The notes beneath the pieces are model-generated. The model was not told the DNA's origin, did no database searches, and saw only the letters and a list, made by a program, of their open reading frames with translations. A DNA stretch of 64,000 nucleotides from the NCBI RefSeq assembly GCF_003945595.2, contig NW_024104151.1:1508501-1572500 (forward strand). The letters are read 5' to 3'. Positions 25,721-37,570 of this stretch are shown piece by piece. The translations under genes and the position numbers were made by a program. Positions within the stretch are counted from its first letter, which is position 1. Each line of letters starts with the position of its first letter. Source of the stretch: Pipra filicauda (taxonomy: Eukaryota > Chordata > Aves > Passeriformes > Pipridae).

Positions 25721-25941
25721 AACCTGCTCTAGCTGGAGTTTTAGCGTGTTCCCTGTGCCTGTGAATGATAGGGATTGTTTTAACTGTTGCCTTGGGCATT
25801 TAAAAGCAAAATGAAACTACCTGGAAGGGGACCAGATTCAGCAGGACTTCGAGTCATTTCTGGATGAAACTTAAGTTGTAAAATTCAGTTTTCCGGCACG
25901 AACGCCTGAGTCACGCGAAGGTGTTGGGGGACAAAGATGTG

Positions 25942-26076
25942 CAGAATCAGAATCATAGAAAGGTTTGGGTTGGGAGGTACCTTTAAGCTCATCTCATTCC
26001 ACCCCCTGCCATGGGCAGGGACACCTTCCACTAGACCAGGTTGCTCCAAGCACTGTCCAGCCTGGCCTTGCACACT
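25942..26076 (-). mobile_element. CR1 LINE 3' fragment
   Basis: Minus-strand CR1 starting at its tail (CAGAATCAGAATCATAG), then GGTTTGGGTTGGGAGG and the CCATGGGCAGGGACACC block. It stops after CAGCCTGGCCTTG. Confidence 0.92.
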
Positions 26077-29000
26077 GGGCTTTGTAGGTGAGACCTGCAC
26101 AGGCCCCACGCAATGACACCGAACCCCAGGCGAGCCTGGGGACATCTGGCATTGCCTCCAGTGCCTGTTGGGTCCAACTCTCCTCACTCACACACTTCTT
26201 CTGACAGATCTCTCATGTGGGGATACATAAATATGTATTTCTGAGGAATAATAAATATGTATTTTGGCTCAAGCCCAGCCTTCCCTCCTGAGCCACCTCA
26301 CACAGGGACAGACGTGAAGGGTGTTGGTGAAGCTCCAGTGAAGCCACGGCTCTGACACCCTCTCCAAATAACCTTTCCCAGCAAAGCACTCACACAGATT
26401 TGAGAAATGGATATTAAATAAGTTCCAGTAATGTATTTCCAAGTCAGAAATTAGGCATTTGTTTTAAGAACCTTTCTCTGCAGGGCTGAACCATGGGAGA
26501 GGATTAAAAAAGGATCCACTGAGGGAGACTAAACCTACAAACATGAGTCACAGAAGCCCAGTGCTGCTGACAGATTTATAGCAATCATATTCTTTTCTCT
26601 ATTATTTTATATAACCATTATTTAGGAGATATAAAAATGACAAATACCTTTAAAATTATTAGTCTTGCGTGAGGTTTTCTTGTTAACATCACTGTTCGAT
26701 TTGACTGCAGTATCTCTGTCAGCCCCCCGACTCATCTGGGATAATCCCCACCTTGGGAACTCAGCAAGGGTTTCACCCCCTTCCCTCCTTCTGCAGCCTC
26801 TGCCAGGTTTCCCTCTCCTGGTGCTCTGTACCTTTGAGACAAGGTGTTACTTTCTTGCTGGCTTGTTTATTATTAGTTATAGTGAAGGGCTCAGGCACAA
26901 GGCTGTGTCTGCAACACAACGGGAATCTCTTCCCACAGAACTCGTGGAGGGGAAACCCAGTGAAGGCATTAGTTTTAGGAGTTTGAGGGAAGACTGCAGC
27001 TGGAGCCTCACCTGTCCCACACCTCAGAGGATGCCAACAGCTGCAGCTTGACTGACAGCAATAAAATCAGCTCCCAAATATCTCCTCAAAAATGAGTCTT
27101 TTTGACTGCGTAAAAAAGCTACATTAAAATATCTATATATATAATAGTGATGATCTGAAAATCTCTCCCAGGAGTTTGCCTCTTCTCTTTCCAAAGCAGG
27201 CCTTGGCAGTGAGAGCAGCAGGTTTTAGGTGTGATTTTAGCTGGAGTATCTTGGTCTTCCACCCCCATGGCAGCAGGTGGGTTTGGTGGATTTTTGGCTC
27301 AGCTCATTACTAATCAGTGCTCCAGGAACACACCTGCATCAGACTAAAAACAATAAAATAACCTGACAGTGGTAAATCCAAGAGAATCGTGGCTCCAAGC
27401 GATCCCTGGGTTGTGTTTCCACACCCGTATTAACCAGGGATTTCCTGGAGCAGGGAACATTGGTTTTAATTCTAATTCTGAAGAAACAGAATCTGAAATC
27501 CTTCTGAAAGGGAGATCTAAGAAAACTCCCTCTTCAGAAATTTTCCAGTAGTTTCCAAGCAGAAACCTCACCAGACAGCAAAGCCTGGAATCGTTGCGTA
27601 TGGCTGGGATGCAGCTGTAATCCCTTCCCAGCTGCAATGGGAGCATGGGCCCTGAGGCTCCTGCCTGAAGAAGGAGCAGCAAGCTGTACATTTTTATGCA
27701 TCATTTCATTTTAAAACATATTGTCAGTGATGTTCTGCGTTATGTAAAAAGCATCCAAAGCAAAAAAAAAAATCCCTAAAACCGACACAAAACACCAAGC
27801 AAAAGGTGAATAGACCCCAGAGATAGCATGAAAGTGGTACGTTTTAGAAAAAAACCTTTGTACACGACTCAGGCCTTTTCTTGTCTCTTATTCGCTCTTT
27901 CAGTGGTCACATCTTTCGTACAACTTGAGTGAAGGAGTGGGAATGCTTTACATGTCCCTGTTATTTTTATGGATTAACAAAACCAATGTGGTTTTTTCTA
28001 TGCACGTTATGCAGAAGTAGTCCTGCAAATTGCTTAAACACTTATTATCTCCTGGAAATTTGAATGTTACCAGTTGAAAGTTAATGAGTTTCTGGGTTGG
28101 TTTGTTGTAATCATCAAGTGTGTGATGAGGGAACCTGCCTATCACTGTTTTGTCATAGACCTGACGCTTCTTTAGTGGCAGGTTTGTGTAAAATATTCAG
28201 ATCTCTTAAATTGTGTCAGAAATTAGGGGTTTGGCTGTCTAAAGAAACACCATCAAAGGTATTGGCGAAAGCAGGCTTAATTTGAATTTGTGAAAATGTG
28301 ACTTTACAGAATTGGGTGTCAAGAGTTGCTCTGTTACTGCCCATGCTGAAGCACACACAGGAAGATCAGATCAGAAGCCGTTTGGAATGACTAACACAGA
28401 AGCTGGGAATGCAAAAGGGAGTGCAAAGGGTATGGGTGCAAAGATAACGCTGCCAAAGGGTTTAGCAGCACTGAATCACTGAGCACTTTAACATTTACAA
28501 AGCGATTTGATAGGTTTGCTGTAGTTATAAAAATGCCTTAACTCTGGATTTGGGACAGGAACATTCATCCCAGAATCAATTCCCACGCACACGGTTAAAG
28601 CCCTGTGTGCTCCTGTTTCCAGGTGTGTAAAGGCACGTGTTGAAAATTCCCCTGTGTTGGTTCTGACTGTTCCCACCTGTACCATGTATGAGCTCCTGGT
28701 GGGATCAGGGAGTGTCTCAGGCTCCACTGGGACAGTCACGGGATGTTTCAGCACTCAGATGATTCTGTCAAGGTTTATCAGGAGCTTCTGAGGTCAGGTC
28801 AAGATGGGGTGGGGATGCACCACGACAACACAGACGATGAACGGTGGGTGAGATGGTGCCGAAAGCAGACGTGAGGCAGTCAGAGCTCCACATGAACATA
28901 AACACCTTGAAGCAACATCTGGAAAATTGCTTGGGAAAAAGTAAACAGATTTTTATTTATAAGTTCTGTGGTTTGGTTTTTATAGTGTTTTGATGATGCA

Positions 29001-29875
29001 CATAAATTATTGTATCAAACTAGAAAACATAAAAGAAATTCCAGGGGGGAGGCAGTTGTTCCCTTTGATAATCTCTTTCCTGAGGAATTTGCTGTGTTTT
29101 ATTTTCAGCTCACTGTTGCCTTTTGCTGGCAACTGGAAAACCTGACAATGGCTTTTTATCTTTATTTGTATCTGTGGTTCTAAGCTCAAAATGTTCATTA
29201 CTATTTACAGTGTTTACTATTTAAAAAGACAAAATACATTTACTAAAACAACGCTATATCCAGTGCAATGCTGGGAAGGTCTGTTCTGTGAGATTGATGG
29301 GTGGCTCATCATCTTGAAGGTTTATTTCTTAAATATGCAAAACAAGAACTCAAAGGCCACCTGAGCTCCAGGGTTTGTGTGCTGTTTGCAGGTGCCATGA
29401 TGTAGGAGGTAAGAGGTGCTGGAACTGGGGACCCTGTGGCCTGGGCACTGCCTCGGCACTGCTGTACCCTCCCAATGCCAGGGGTCCTCAGCTGAGCCCA
29501 GTGGGAGCCTCTCAGTGCACCAGTGTTGGGGTTTCATGTGCTTCTTTCCAATTCCCAGGATTTACGTGCATCTTGTATGACACTAATGCTTACAGTTGTG
29601 GTTTACACCGAGTAACTGTTGGACAACCAGCTTTTTTTCAGGATTGGATTGATCTCGCTCCATGTCTCAGTTGTGTTTTTACACCAAACATATAGGACAG
29701 ATCTCAGAATCTGCAGTGTGGGGTAATTTTGACTCTTCTGGAAGCAAATGTGGTTGAATGTGAACCAAGCTGGAGACCGACCACTCGCGCCAGGCCGAGC
29801 GCGCCGAGGAGCAGCGGTGCTGAATGATCTGCGTGTCCAGATGCCAACATCCATTTTACAATTCTTTTCTTTCAG

Positions 29876-29996
29876 TTGCCCCCACAATTCAGGAACTTAA
29901 ATCCAGCGGTGTGGTGCTTGGAGGGAACGGCCTGATACGGTGCGAAGGTGCAGGAGTTCCTGCCCCGAACTTTGAGTGGTACAAAGGAGAGAGGAA
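29876..29996 (+). CDS. NEGR1: NEGR1 exon, N-terminal half of Ig-like domain 3
   Basis: This coding exon of 121 nt encodes the first half of Ig domain 3, the membrane-proximal domain. It completes the Phe codon left by the previous exon (t+tt), then reads APTIQELKSSG and a G-N-G-L-I-R-C-E strand with the first domain cysteine. Next come GAGVPAPNF and E-W-Y-K-G-E-R, which carries the invariant core Trp. It ends with two bases (aa) of a Lys codon. The acceptor is TTTCTTTCAG ending at 29875, and the donor is GTAAGT at 29997. Family knowledge: Ig3 of IgLONs is split over two exons at this point. The APTIQE start and FEWYKGE core are characteristic of NEGR1. A CpG-dense patch lies less than 100 bp upstream (29778-29816) and is reported separately. 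Confidence 0.94.
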
Positions 29997-31429
29997 GTAA
30001 GTAGCCGGTGCTGCCGGGGCTGTCGCCTGCCCGTGGGGACCAGGGTGGAAGAGAGAGGAGCCGCCAGGCTGGGGTTGTCCCCATGGTGACAAGTCCAGCA
30101 GCTTGGCCTGCAATCAATGCGGAGCTCCAGCAGCGGGTACCTGGAAGCGTTGGCTGTGCAGTTCTGGGGGAGCATCTCAGTCTCCTCGTGGTTGTATTTC
30201 CTGCTCTGGACACAGGCTGTGCTGGGCTCTGAGAGTGATAATTGCAATAACAAACCTAACATTCAAATGTGCTTTAGTAATTACAGCCTCTTAAGTATAA
30301 TAAAAAAAAGCACTGAAAAAGCTACTAAAAGGATTTTTTTTTTTAATTCATCTTCCCAGGTTTCCTGCTGTGGGTTTTGGGGTGGAGGGGTTGTTTCATG
30401 AGCAAGACTTTCAACCAAATCTTCCTGTATATGGATTTTCACCCAGTTGTGCCACTGGTGGTCTAGACCATGGGTCTGTATTCCACAGAGCTCTGCAGGT
30501 CACTGCATCCAAGACTGGGTCCAGGGAGTGCTCCTTGCTTGAACCCTAGAAATTGATTCTGTGCTTTGGGTTTGTTTGCAGCCAGCTTCACTTCCAGGTC
30601 ATTAGTGTTATGGAATGGTAACAGGAATCTCTGTAGAGTCAGCTTTATTTTAAAACCAGCTCATTAAACAGGTAGATATTTTCCATTTTTAATAGGACAT
30701 TGGGTTTTTCAGCTCTCGGCTTGTCTAAGAGCTTATTTCTGGTAGGTTCTCATGTCAGTGCAAAAGCAAGTGGATATTGTCCCTTGTAACTTAGTGTCAA
30801 GCTTTTGGAACTTCCCAGCTTCCAAGTTAGGTTTCTCAGCTCAAACATCCCCCTAAACCTGGGAGCTGGCAGGAGAATATTAATGACCCTTTTTCACAGA
30901 AAGCCATCTGTTGGCTCGTTTCTCAGCTGCTCCCCTCCCTCAGCAGGAGCTGCTCCTCCTCCCTCTTCACTTTGCTGAGCAGTCACAGCTTTGCACTTCA
31001 CCCTATCCTAAAACATTCTCTAAAACCTGACCTTTATGTGACAGAAACTGGTTTTCCTCTGTTGTTGAAATTCAGCTGCATCCTGTTTGCAGAGATGCCC
31101 GTTGTGTTGTACCTATCCTGGGGGGAGTTGCAGCAGGAATATATTTTGTGTAGGAAATATTTCAGCGCAGTTTTAGCACTCTGGATTCAACCAGCCCTTT
31201 CCAGCGTGCTAATCACCTTTCTATTTATAACACTGACCAAATTCCTTTCCCGTGAGTGCACTCAGTGCCAAGGCAGCAGCAGGAAAAATGAAGCAGAGCA
31301 TTTCAGGACACCAGAGTTGTGCTTCTGTCTCAGTTTCAGTTGGTGTTTCACCTCAGCAAGAACAGTACTGTCCTGTTGTGTTTTGCTGTTCAAATGTTGT
31401 GTTAAATCTCACACTCCATCCTTTTTAGG

Positions 31430-31482
31430 AGCTGGACTTTTGTGATTCTTGTGGGTCCCTTCCAACTCAGGATATTCCATGA
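31430..31482 (+). mobile_element. CR1 LINE 3' tip
   Basis: Short CR1 tail: TTGTGGGTCCCTTCCAACTC then GGATATTCCATGA. It has the same 3' subfamily signature as the copies at 37078, 40751 and 48724. Confidence 0.8.
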
Positions 31483-32167
31483 ACTGTTGTTGGCAGATGA
31501 CTACAAAGGTGCTGGGGATCTCTGAATCCCCTTCACTTGCAGGAAGGAAGGAAATCCATACACGCTGTTTTTTCCTTCAGTATGTTCCCTTTCCCTCTGG
31601 ATGATGGGCAGCCACCACAAGATGAGCCTTGGGCAGCTCAGTCATTGGTTTAATGCAAAGCTCTCAGAGGTAGCTCAGAGTAGCATCTACATTATCAGGC
31701 AGATAATTTGCAACTGTACTCCAAGACTACATTTATCCCCTGGGAATGCACACCCTGCTGGATTTTCTGTTAACAGAATAGAGAGAATCCCATTTGCTTC
31801 AGATACACTGGGACTTGTGTTTTTGGACATCTGAAACCCTAAGTGTATGTTCAGTGTCTGAAACAAGCCTTTGGGGCCTGTAAACTGTATTGTTGTTACT
31901 TAGATGAATGTAAATCCAAACCCACCATTTCCAGACTCAAGGGATCATCTTATCATAAAAGAGCCATTAAAGCTAAGCATAAAGGCTGTAAGAGACTACA
32001 TTAAGTTAAAAATATTAGTCTTTGAGGCAGAGAGGCTAATTCTGCCTAGTCACTGAGTTCCCCAGGGCTGCTGTTTGATAACTTTCTATAGGTGCTGGTG
32101 CCCAAGGTGGGGTGAGCTGGGAAGAGACAGAAAGTCTGGGGGAGAAGTTAGTAAAATCATCTTAAAA

Positions 32168-32318
32168 TTGTCATTGGTTTGGGTTGGAAGGGATCTTAAA
32201 CCCATTCAGTCCCACCCTCGCCATGGGCAGGGGCACTTTCCACTAGACTAGGTTGCTCCAAGCCCTGTCCAACCTGGCCTTGGACACTTCGAGGGATGGG
32301 GCACCTCCAGGGATGGGG
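32168..32318 (-). mobile_element. CR1 LINE 3' fragment
   Basis: Minus-strand CR1 with GGTTTGGGTTGGAAGGG, CCATGGGCAGGGGCAC and the CTAGACTAGGTTGC block. The block GGGATGGGGC occurs twice at its end (32293 and 32310), a small internal duplication. Confidence 0.9.
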
Positions 32319-33376
32319 CTTTATAAATGTGTGTGGCTTCTAAAATTGTAGCAGGATTCCCTGTAGAGAGGAGAATGACTTCACTATGCCAACTCCAAAA
32401 TCCACGTCTGTTCAGTGTGTTACGTTTAGAGTTACACAGAAATTAGATCTCAGACATTAAACAGCCACAGGGAAGAAGCCCAAAAGTCACCTAAATAAAA
32501 TATTAAAATATTAATTCCCTTTTCCTTCTCAAAGCAAACAAGACACACATTTGAAATAACAAAACTCATTATAGGGGCTTAATATATTATAATAAGGTGA
32601 AAGTATTCAAATTTGAAACCAAAGGCAGGTACCCCCTGGGGGCTGGCACTGATGCATGAGCTCTGGATGTGCAGGAGTAATCTCTGGAATAAAAAGGAAA
32701 TCACTTTTCCCTTTCTAACTGGTGCAAAGCAGAAAGGTGAAGAAACACGTGGGGTGGCTGCACACAACTTAAAATGCCATTCCAGGCTGGGAAAGAACTT
32801 GGTGAAACCCAGACGAGTGATAAATGTGTGTTCAGTCAATAAATGAAGCTGAGCAGCACACGGGAGCAATTAATTTAAAAGTAAAAGCATCTGCTTCTCA
32901 CAACTGCAAATGGAAACCCTCGGAACTGCTGAGTTTATGCAAACTAATGCCAACTCCTCGCTCCATTAATTGCCTGGCTTATTGATATGCACATCTACTC
33001 AGTTCCATTTATTCCAGAACCTCCAGTCCTGGCCACCAGCATCAGCCACTTCCAGCAGGGACGTGGAGGGACGGTAATGTGGGAGAAGTGGGAGAGGAAG
33101 GAGGGGCAGGAGTAAGAGGAAAAGGGCTCTGAGCTGGCACCCACAGATCTCATCCTCTCGGCAGCCTGGGGAGTCAGCAGGTCACAACAAGCAGACACAG
33201 TTATTTTTTGAGGCAAATGCCACCCCTGACAGGGCATGGGGACAGCAAAATTCCCACCCCTGCAATGTTTTCTGGACAATGAGTTAAACCTTACAACTAT
33301 AAAACAGAGATGCTGTAGCTCAAATTGTGGTTATGGGCCAAAGGGGTGGAGGTGGCTTGGAAAGAGCAGGTAGGAA

Positions 33377-33572
33377 CCATGGAATCTCAGACTGGTTTGG
33401 TTTGGGAGGGACCTTAAAACTCATCTCATCCCACCCCCTGCCGTGGGCAGGGACACCTTCCACTAGGTCAGGTTGCTCTAAGCCCCATCCAACCTGGCCT
33501 TGGACACTTCCAGGGATGGGGCAGCCACAGCTTCTCTGGGCAACCTGTGCCAGGGCCTCACCACCCTCCCAA
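33377..33572 (-). mobile_element. CR1 LINE 3' fragment
   Basis: Minus-strand CR1 of about 195 bp, from the tail (CATGGAATCTCAGACTGG) through GGGCAGGGACACC and CAGCTTCTCTGGGCAACC to CTCACCACCCTCCC. Confidence 0.93.
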
Positions 33573-35090
33573 CAAAGAACAAGCCATAGGTGGACAAGGA
33601 GCTGTGATTCCGGTACCCCAGGTTTCCCTGGGAGAGGGGCAGGGATCAAACCCTGAAAGGCAGCAGGAAGGGATGGTGGCCATGGCTGCAGCTCCTGCCC
33701 TCCCACTGTCACTGTGTGTGAACCACGATGTGATGGGTGGATTTGGGAGTGAAGGAGGCTCTTGAGATTGTCTGCATGAGAGGCAGGAAGCGAAGGGACA
33801 TTGGTGGGTTTAGAAGAACATCCATGTGCGTAGGCTGAATGGACAAACTTCTGCCTTGCACAGGAAGAGATGAATCTTCCAACTGCAGTGCTCACCTCCA
33901 ACCAGACACTTCAATCCCATTTCTTTTACATTTCATGCAAAACCCTGTGTGTCCATGGGATGTGCCACGTCCTCTCCCCAACCATGGGTTGGAGGAGCAG
34001 AATCCTCTACACCAACACAAGCTGCACAGGGAAAAGAAGTCCCCATGAGTGAGCAGTCTGTAGTGATCCAGTGGGAAGAGAGGCACTCATGTAATGATGA
34101 GTGTTCAACCCACAACATGCCGAAGTGCAATTAATGACAGATTTGTGGAGGTTTTTAGACAGAAAGGTAGAAGATTGCCTTAATTCCCAGGATATACCAT
34201 TATATCTTCCAATATAGCAGACAAAAATTGTATTCTTAATCTAAAACTCTGCTCATGATGGGAAATATAAGGAATTAGGAGTAATAACCATAGCGAGTTT
34301 TTTAATAACGTGGTTACCCTTTTCATCTCCTTGTTTGATCAGACGTGGTTTGCCTACAACACCACCATTTAAGTTGGTCATCTGGCTTTGCCTCGGTGCA
34401 CCAGCGATGATTCTGACATGGCTTTGGGAGCAATACCAAAACACCTGCACAGTTCCTGTTAAATTTGGGATAGGAAGCTTGAAGTTGAGTGAAAAGAGCC
34501 CTGATTTGGCTTTTTCCTGCACTCGGTTCCCTGGTTCCTGCCCAGGTTGCTGACTCAGCACATGTTCCTAGTTGCAAGTCTGATTTGCAGCCCTGTAAAA
34601 CAAACTGTGGTCACAATCCCACAGTCACATTTCTGGCTCCTAATCCTCACCTGCCATCAGCTGGTGGTGAGAAAGGAGACAACAAACTCCGGAGTCTGAA
34701 AAACACACTTTGAAGGACTTACCATAATACTTCTCTGCCCCAAAGAGGGTATTTCAATTTCCAGTTGGATTTTCCCAATTCACAATCTAGGCTCTCCATC
34801 TAAAAGTTTCTATCCCACACTCTGGCAAGGCACGAGGGGGTGTAGGTCTTTATTTTCTTTCAGCTATAGGACACACAGGGAGCAACTCTTCCCCTCAGTA
34901 CCCCCAGGTCCAGCGTTGCATGTGGCCTCTCCGATGTGGGAGTTTTGCTCAGCAGATGACACTGGCAGCTTGCAAAGAGCTGATGGTGATGTCAGTGGTG
35001 TCTGTAAAACAAGAAAAATAAAGAGATTAAAAAAAAAGAAAATCTTGGTTATGGTATATGAGTTATAGACATTTTCTTTTTGCCTTCTAG

Positions 35091-35242
35091 ACTGATCAAT
35101 GGTCAACAAGGAATCACTATTAAAAATTATAGTACAAGATCACTTCTTACTGTTACCAATGTGACAGAAGAACACTTTGGCAACTATACATGTGTCGCTG
35201 CCAACAAGCTAGGGACGACCAATGCCAGCCTGCCTCTCAACC
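35091..35242 (+). CDS. NEGR1: NEGR1 exon, C-terminal half of Ig-like domain 3
   Basis: This coding exon of 152 nt completes Ig domain 3. Base one finishes the Lys codon (aa+a). The frame then reads [39 protein letters not shown] and TTNASLPLN, and leaves a single base c. The second cysteine lies in the G-N-Y-T-C motif. Four N-glycosylation sequons are visible (NYS, NVT, NYT, NAS), in the positions I recall for mammalian NEGR1. The acceptor is a T-rich tract ending CTTCTAG at 35090, and the donor is GTAAGT at 35243. Together with the 29876-29996 exon it forms a 273-nt, 91-codon module with phase 1 at both outer ends, so Ig3 could be skipped as a unit in frame. The next constitutive exon, encoding the GPI-anchor signal, was not found downstream in the window. 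Confidence 0.95.
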
Positions 35243-37077
35243 GTAAGTAACGTGGACATGTGGCCAGTGTTCATGGGTGTTTGTTACACAGACATGGATT
35301 CAAAAGCCAAAAAGTAGCTGTGTGTTTTTCTCCCCCCTAAATACCATTGCGTTCCTCAGTACTGGAAATTACCCACCTGGTTGATTATCCCGTGCCGCAG
35401 GAGGGTTTCTGCTCTGAAAGTGGTGGCACGTTTTGGGGATATCGATGAGTTATGGATCTACCAAAAAACTCACAGCTAAACCCAACCCGCCATCGTGGGG
35501 TAGAGGCAGAATTGGCACAGCAACATCTTTCTGCTCAGAAGAGCAATGCCAGATCCCTAAGGTACCACTGTAAACAAAGGTTAGAACGTTCCACAAGGAT
35601 TTCCAACAAGGAATATCCTGAGCTGAAGAACTGGGATGTGCTGGAGCTCTGCTCACACCTCAGTTTGTTGGTCATTGGCCTCTGGTATAGGAAAGTCTCA
35701 GAGGACTTGAGGTGAAATCTTTTGGAAAAGACAATAAGCATTGTAAGAGGCAAAGCATTGGGATTTTCAGCATGGAGGTTGCCTAAAATGGGTCTCAGAT
35801 GTCCTGTTTGGAAGGCATTTTTATCTGTGAATTGGTAGTGTTTCACTTTGTCGAATATTTAGCCTTATGCTAATGGCATCCAAAGATGTTCAGAGTTGAA
35901 CTCTGGTGCTGAACTGTCTGTTCTGATAGTGAATAAAATTGAAAGACAAAACTCAGGATATATCCTACATGTTTTTCTCCACATAAAGATACTCCTTACT
36001 GAGCAAAAATGTACATTTTCAGTTGCTTAAATCCTACAGTTATTGCCTTCTAGCCATGAAACTTCCTTCTGAACATATTCCCTGTATGATGTGTATTGTC
36101 AGGTTATTCTAAATTTTTGCAGAAGAGCTGTAATAGGCAGAAAACAGCACAGAGCCTTGGCTGCCATATATTTAATATTTGAGGAATCATTAACAAAGGG
36201 GGAACGACACTGCACTTACTTTAAACAGAAAATGCAAGTGAAAACAAAGGAATATTATGCCAGAAGGAGATGGAATTTGGTGTATTTGCAATTCAGAGGA
36301 GGGAAAATGAAGGTCTGGCTTCATTTGAACAGAGCAGAGCCAAATCTGTCTCTGAGCTGCTGCCAGGATATTATCAGTCTTGTATTGTGAGGGGCCATCC
36401 TTAAAAAACACTTTGGGATGCAGAGGTTGAAAATGTCATATAAGTACCAAGTACCTTGTTACAAATCATAAAAATAGATGTTCTCCATCATGAAAGAGAT
36501 GGGACATGTGAAGCAGAATGGTCTGAGAGAAAACGCTGAAATCTGGGTCTCATCCTGACCTCAAGAAGGAAATGGGGGATGATGTTGGCTCAGAGGTTTG
36601 ACTGAAAGGCCAAGATGAAATGTCTTATTTATACTAAGATTTTTTTGTAATATAGTCAAAAAAAGGAGAGATTTCTGAAAGTGGTGATCTACATTTGGTT
36701 GGGAATTAAAATAATTTGGTGGAGTTTTTTCGTTGCTGATAATTTACATTAATCTTATCTAGGAATATTATAACTACAAAAAAAAAATCACAGGGTAGCA
36801 ACTTGTTAAATGTGAATTCCTTCATCCTTCAGAGAGAATTTTCTCATGTGAAGCTCTACTTACATTTAATTTTTTTGGCAACGATAGCAGAACATATGTG
36901 CTGGTTCAGGTATGTGCGAAGGAACTGGGAGCAGTTCCTGGCTGGTTGCAACATTCAGTAGTCAAATGTAGGGTTAAATGTAATTTGATCATCATGTTAC
37001 TTGAAAAAAGTGTTAAAAATTAGAGTTTATGACTTAGTGTGTGTTTTTAGTCTGTAATTGCACTGGGGAGATACAGT

Positions 37078-37570
37078 CTGAGGTGCAGTTTTGGGCACCA
37101 CAATATAAGGAAGATATGAAGCCATTAGAGAGTGTCCGGAGGAGGGCAGTGGAGATGGGGAAGAGCCCTGAGGGGAAGCCGTGTGAGGAGCAGCTGAGGG
37201 CACTTGGTGTGTTCAGCTGGAGGAGACTGAGGGGAGACCTCATTGCAGTTGCATCTTGCTCGGACAGGCACTGATCTCTGCTCTATGGGCACTAGTGGCA
37301 GAGCTCAAGGGAATGTCCTGAAGTTGTGTCAGGGGAGGTTTAAGTTGGCTCTTAGGAAAAGAGTCTTCCCCCAGAGGGTGGTCGGGCACTGAACAGGCTC
37401 CCCAGGGCAGTGGTCACAGCACCAAGGCTACCAGAGCTCCAGGAATGTTTGGATGATCCTCTGGGGCACCTGGTGTGACTCTTGGGGATGGTCCTGGGCA
37501 GGGCTAAGGATTGGACTCGATGATCCTTGTGAGTCCCTTCCAACTCATGTATTCTGTGGCTCTGTGATTT
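37078..37570 (+). mobile_element. CR1 LINE fragment (about 490 bp)
   Basis: This long plus-strand CR1 copy runs from the CAGTTTTGGGCACC block through GGAGGAGGGCAGTGG, TTCAGCTGGAGGAGACTG and GAACAGGCTCCCCAGGGC to the tail GTCCCTTCCAACTC plus ATTCTGTGGCTCTGTG. The subfamily has a CAACTCATGTATTC-type 3' end. Confidence 0.93.

Larger units (their letters stand above)
7136..29875 (+). other. NEGR1: NEGR1 intron between Ig2 and Ig3 exons (22.7 kb)
   Basis: The intron is bounded by GTAAGT at 7136 and TTTCAG ending at 29875. Recognisable content is one 1057-bp solo LTR (9478-10534), CR1 fragments at 11300, 11681, 13746, 16874, 18547, 24612 and 25942, a 17-bp tandem duplication (19431-19464), a 23-G run (21599-21621) and a TAAT-rich stretch (25190-25720). 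No additional exon of the gene and no other gene were recognised. The segments 7140-9470, 14000-16870, 18800-21590, 21630-24610 and 26080-29760 contain nothing I can assign beyond short low-complexity tracts. Confidence 0.85.
29997..35090 (+). other. NEGR1: NEGR1 intron inside the Ig3 domain (5.1 kb)
   Basis: The intron is bounded by GTAAGT at 29997 and TTCTAG ending at 35090. It holds three CR1 fragments (31430-31482 plus strand, 32168-32318 and 33377-33572 minus strand). A 157-codon open frame at 30972-31445 runs into CR1 sequence, has no recognisable domain and is treated as chance. Nothing else was assigned in 30000-31430, 32320-33370 or 33580-35090. Confidence 0.85.

Noticed and set aside
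26227..26264. ATAAATATGTATTT repeated 24 bp apart
   Set aside because: A simple AT-rich text of low information; likely chance or minor slippage.
30972..31445. 157-codon plus-strand frame
   Set aside because: It is intronic, rich in Cys, Ser and Leu without a pattern, ends inside a CR1 tip and has no recognisable domain or splice context.
33320..33901. 193-codon minus-strand frame, and similar frames at 45362-45931, 55797-56321 and 46421-46942
   Set aside because: These are mostly CR1 3' sequence. The recurring EGGEALAQVAQRSCGCP and GQPQLLWATCARASPPSQ texts are CR1 translated in sense or antisense and are repeated across copies.
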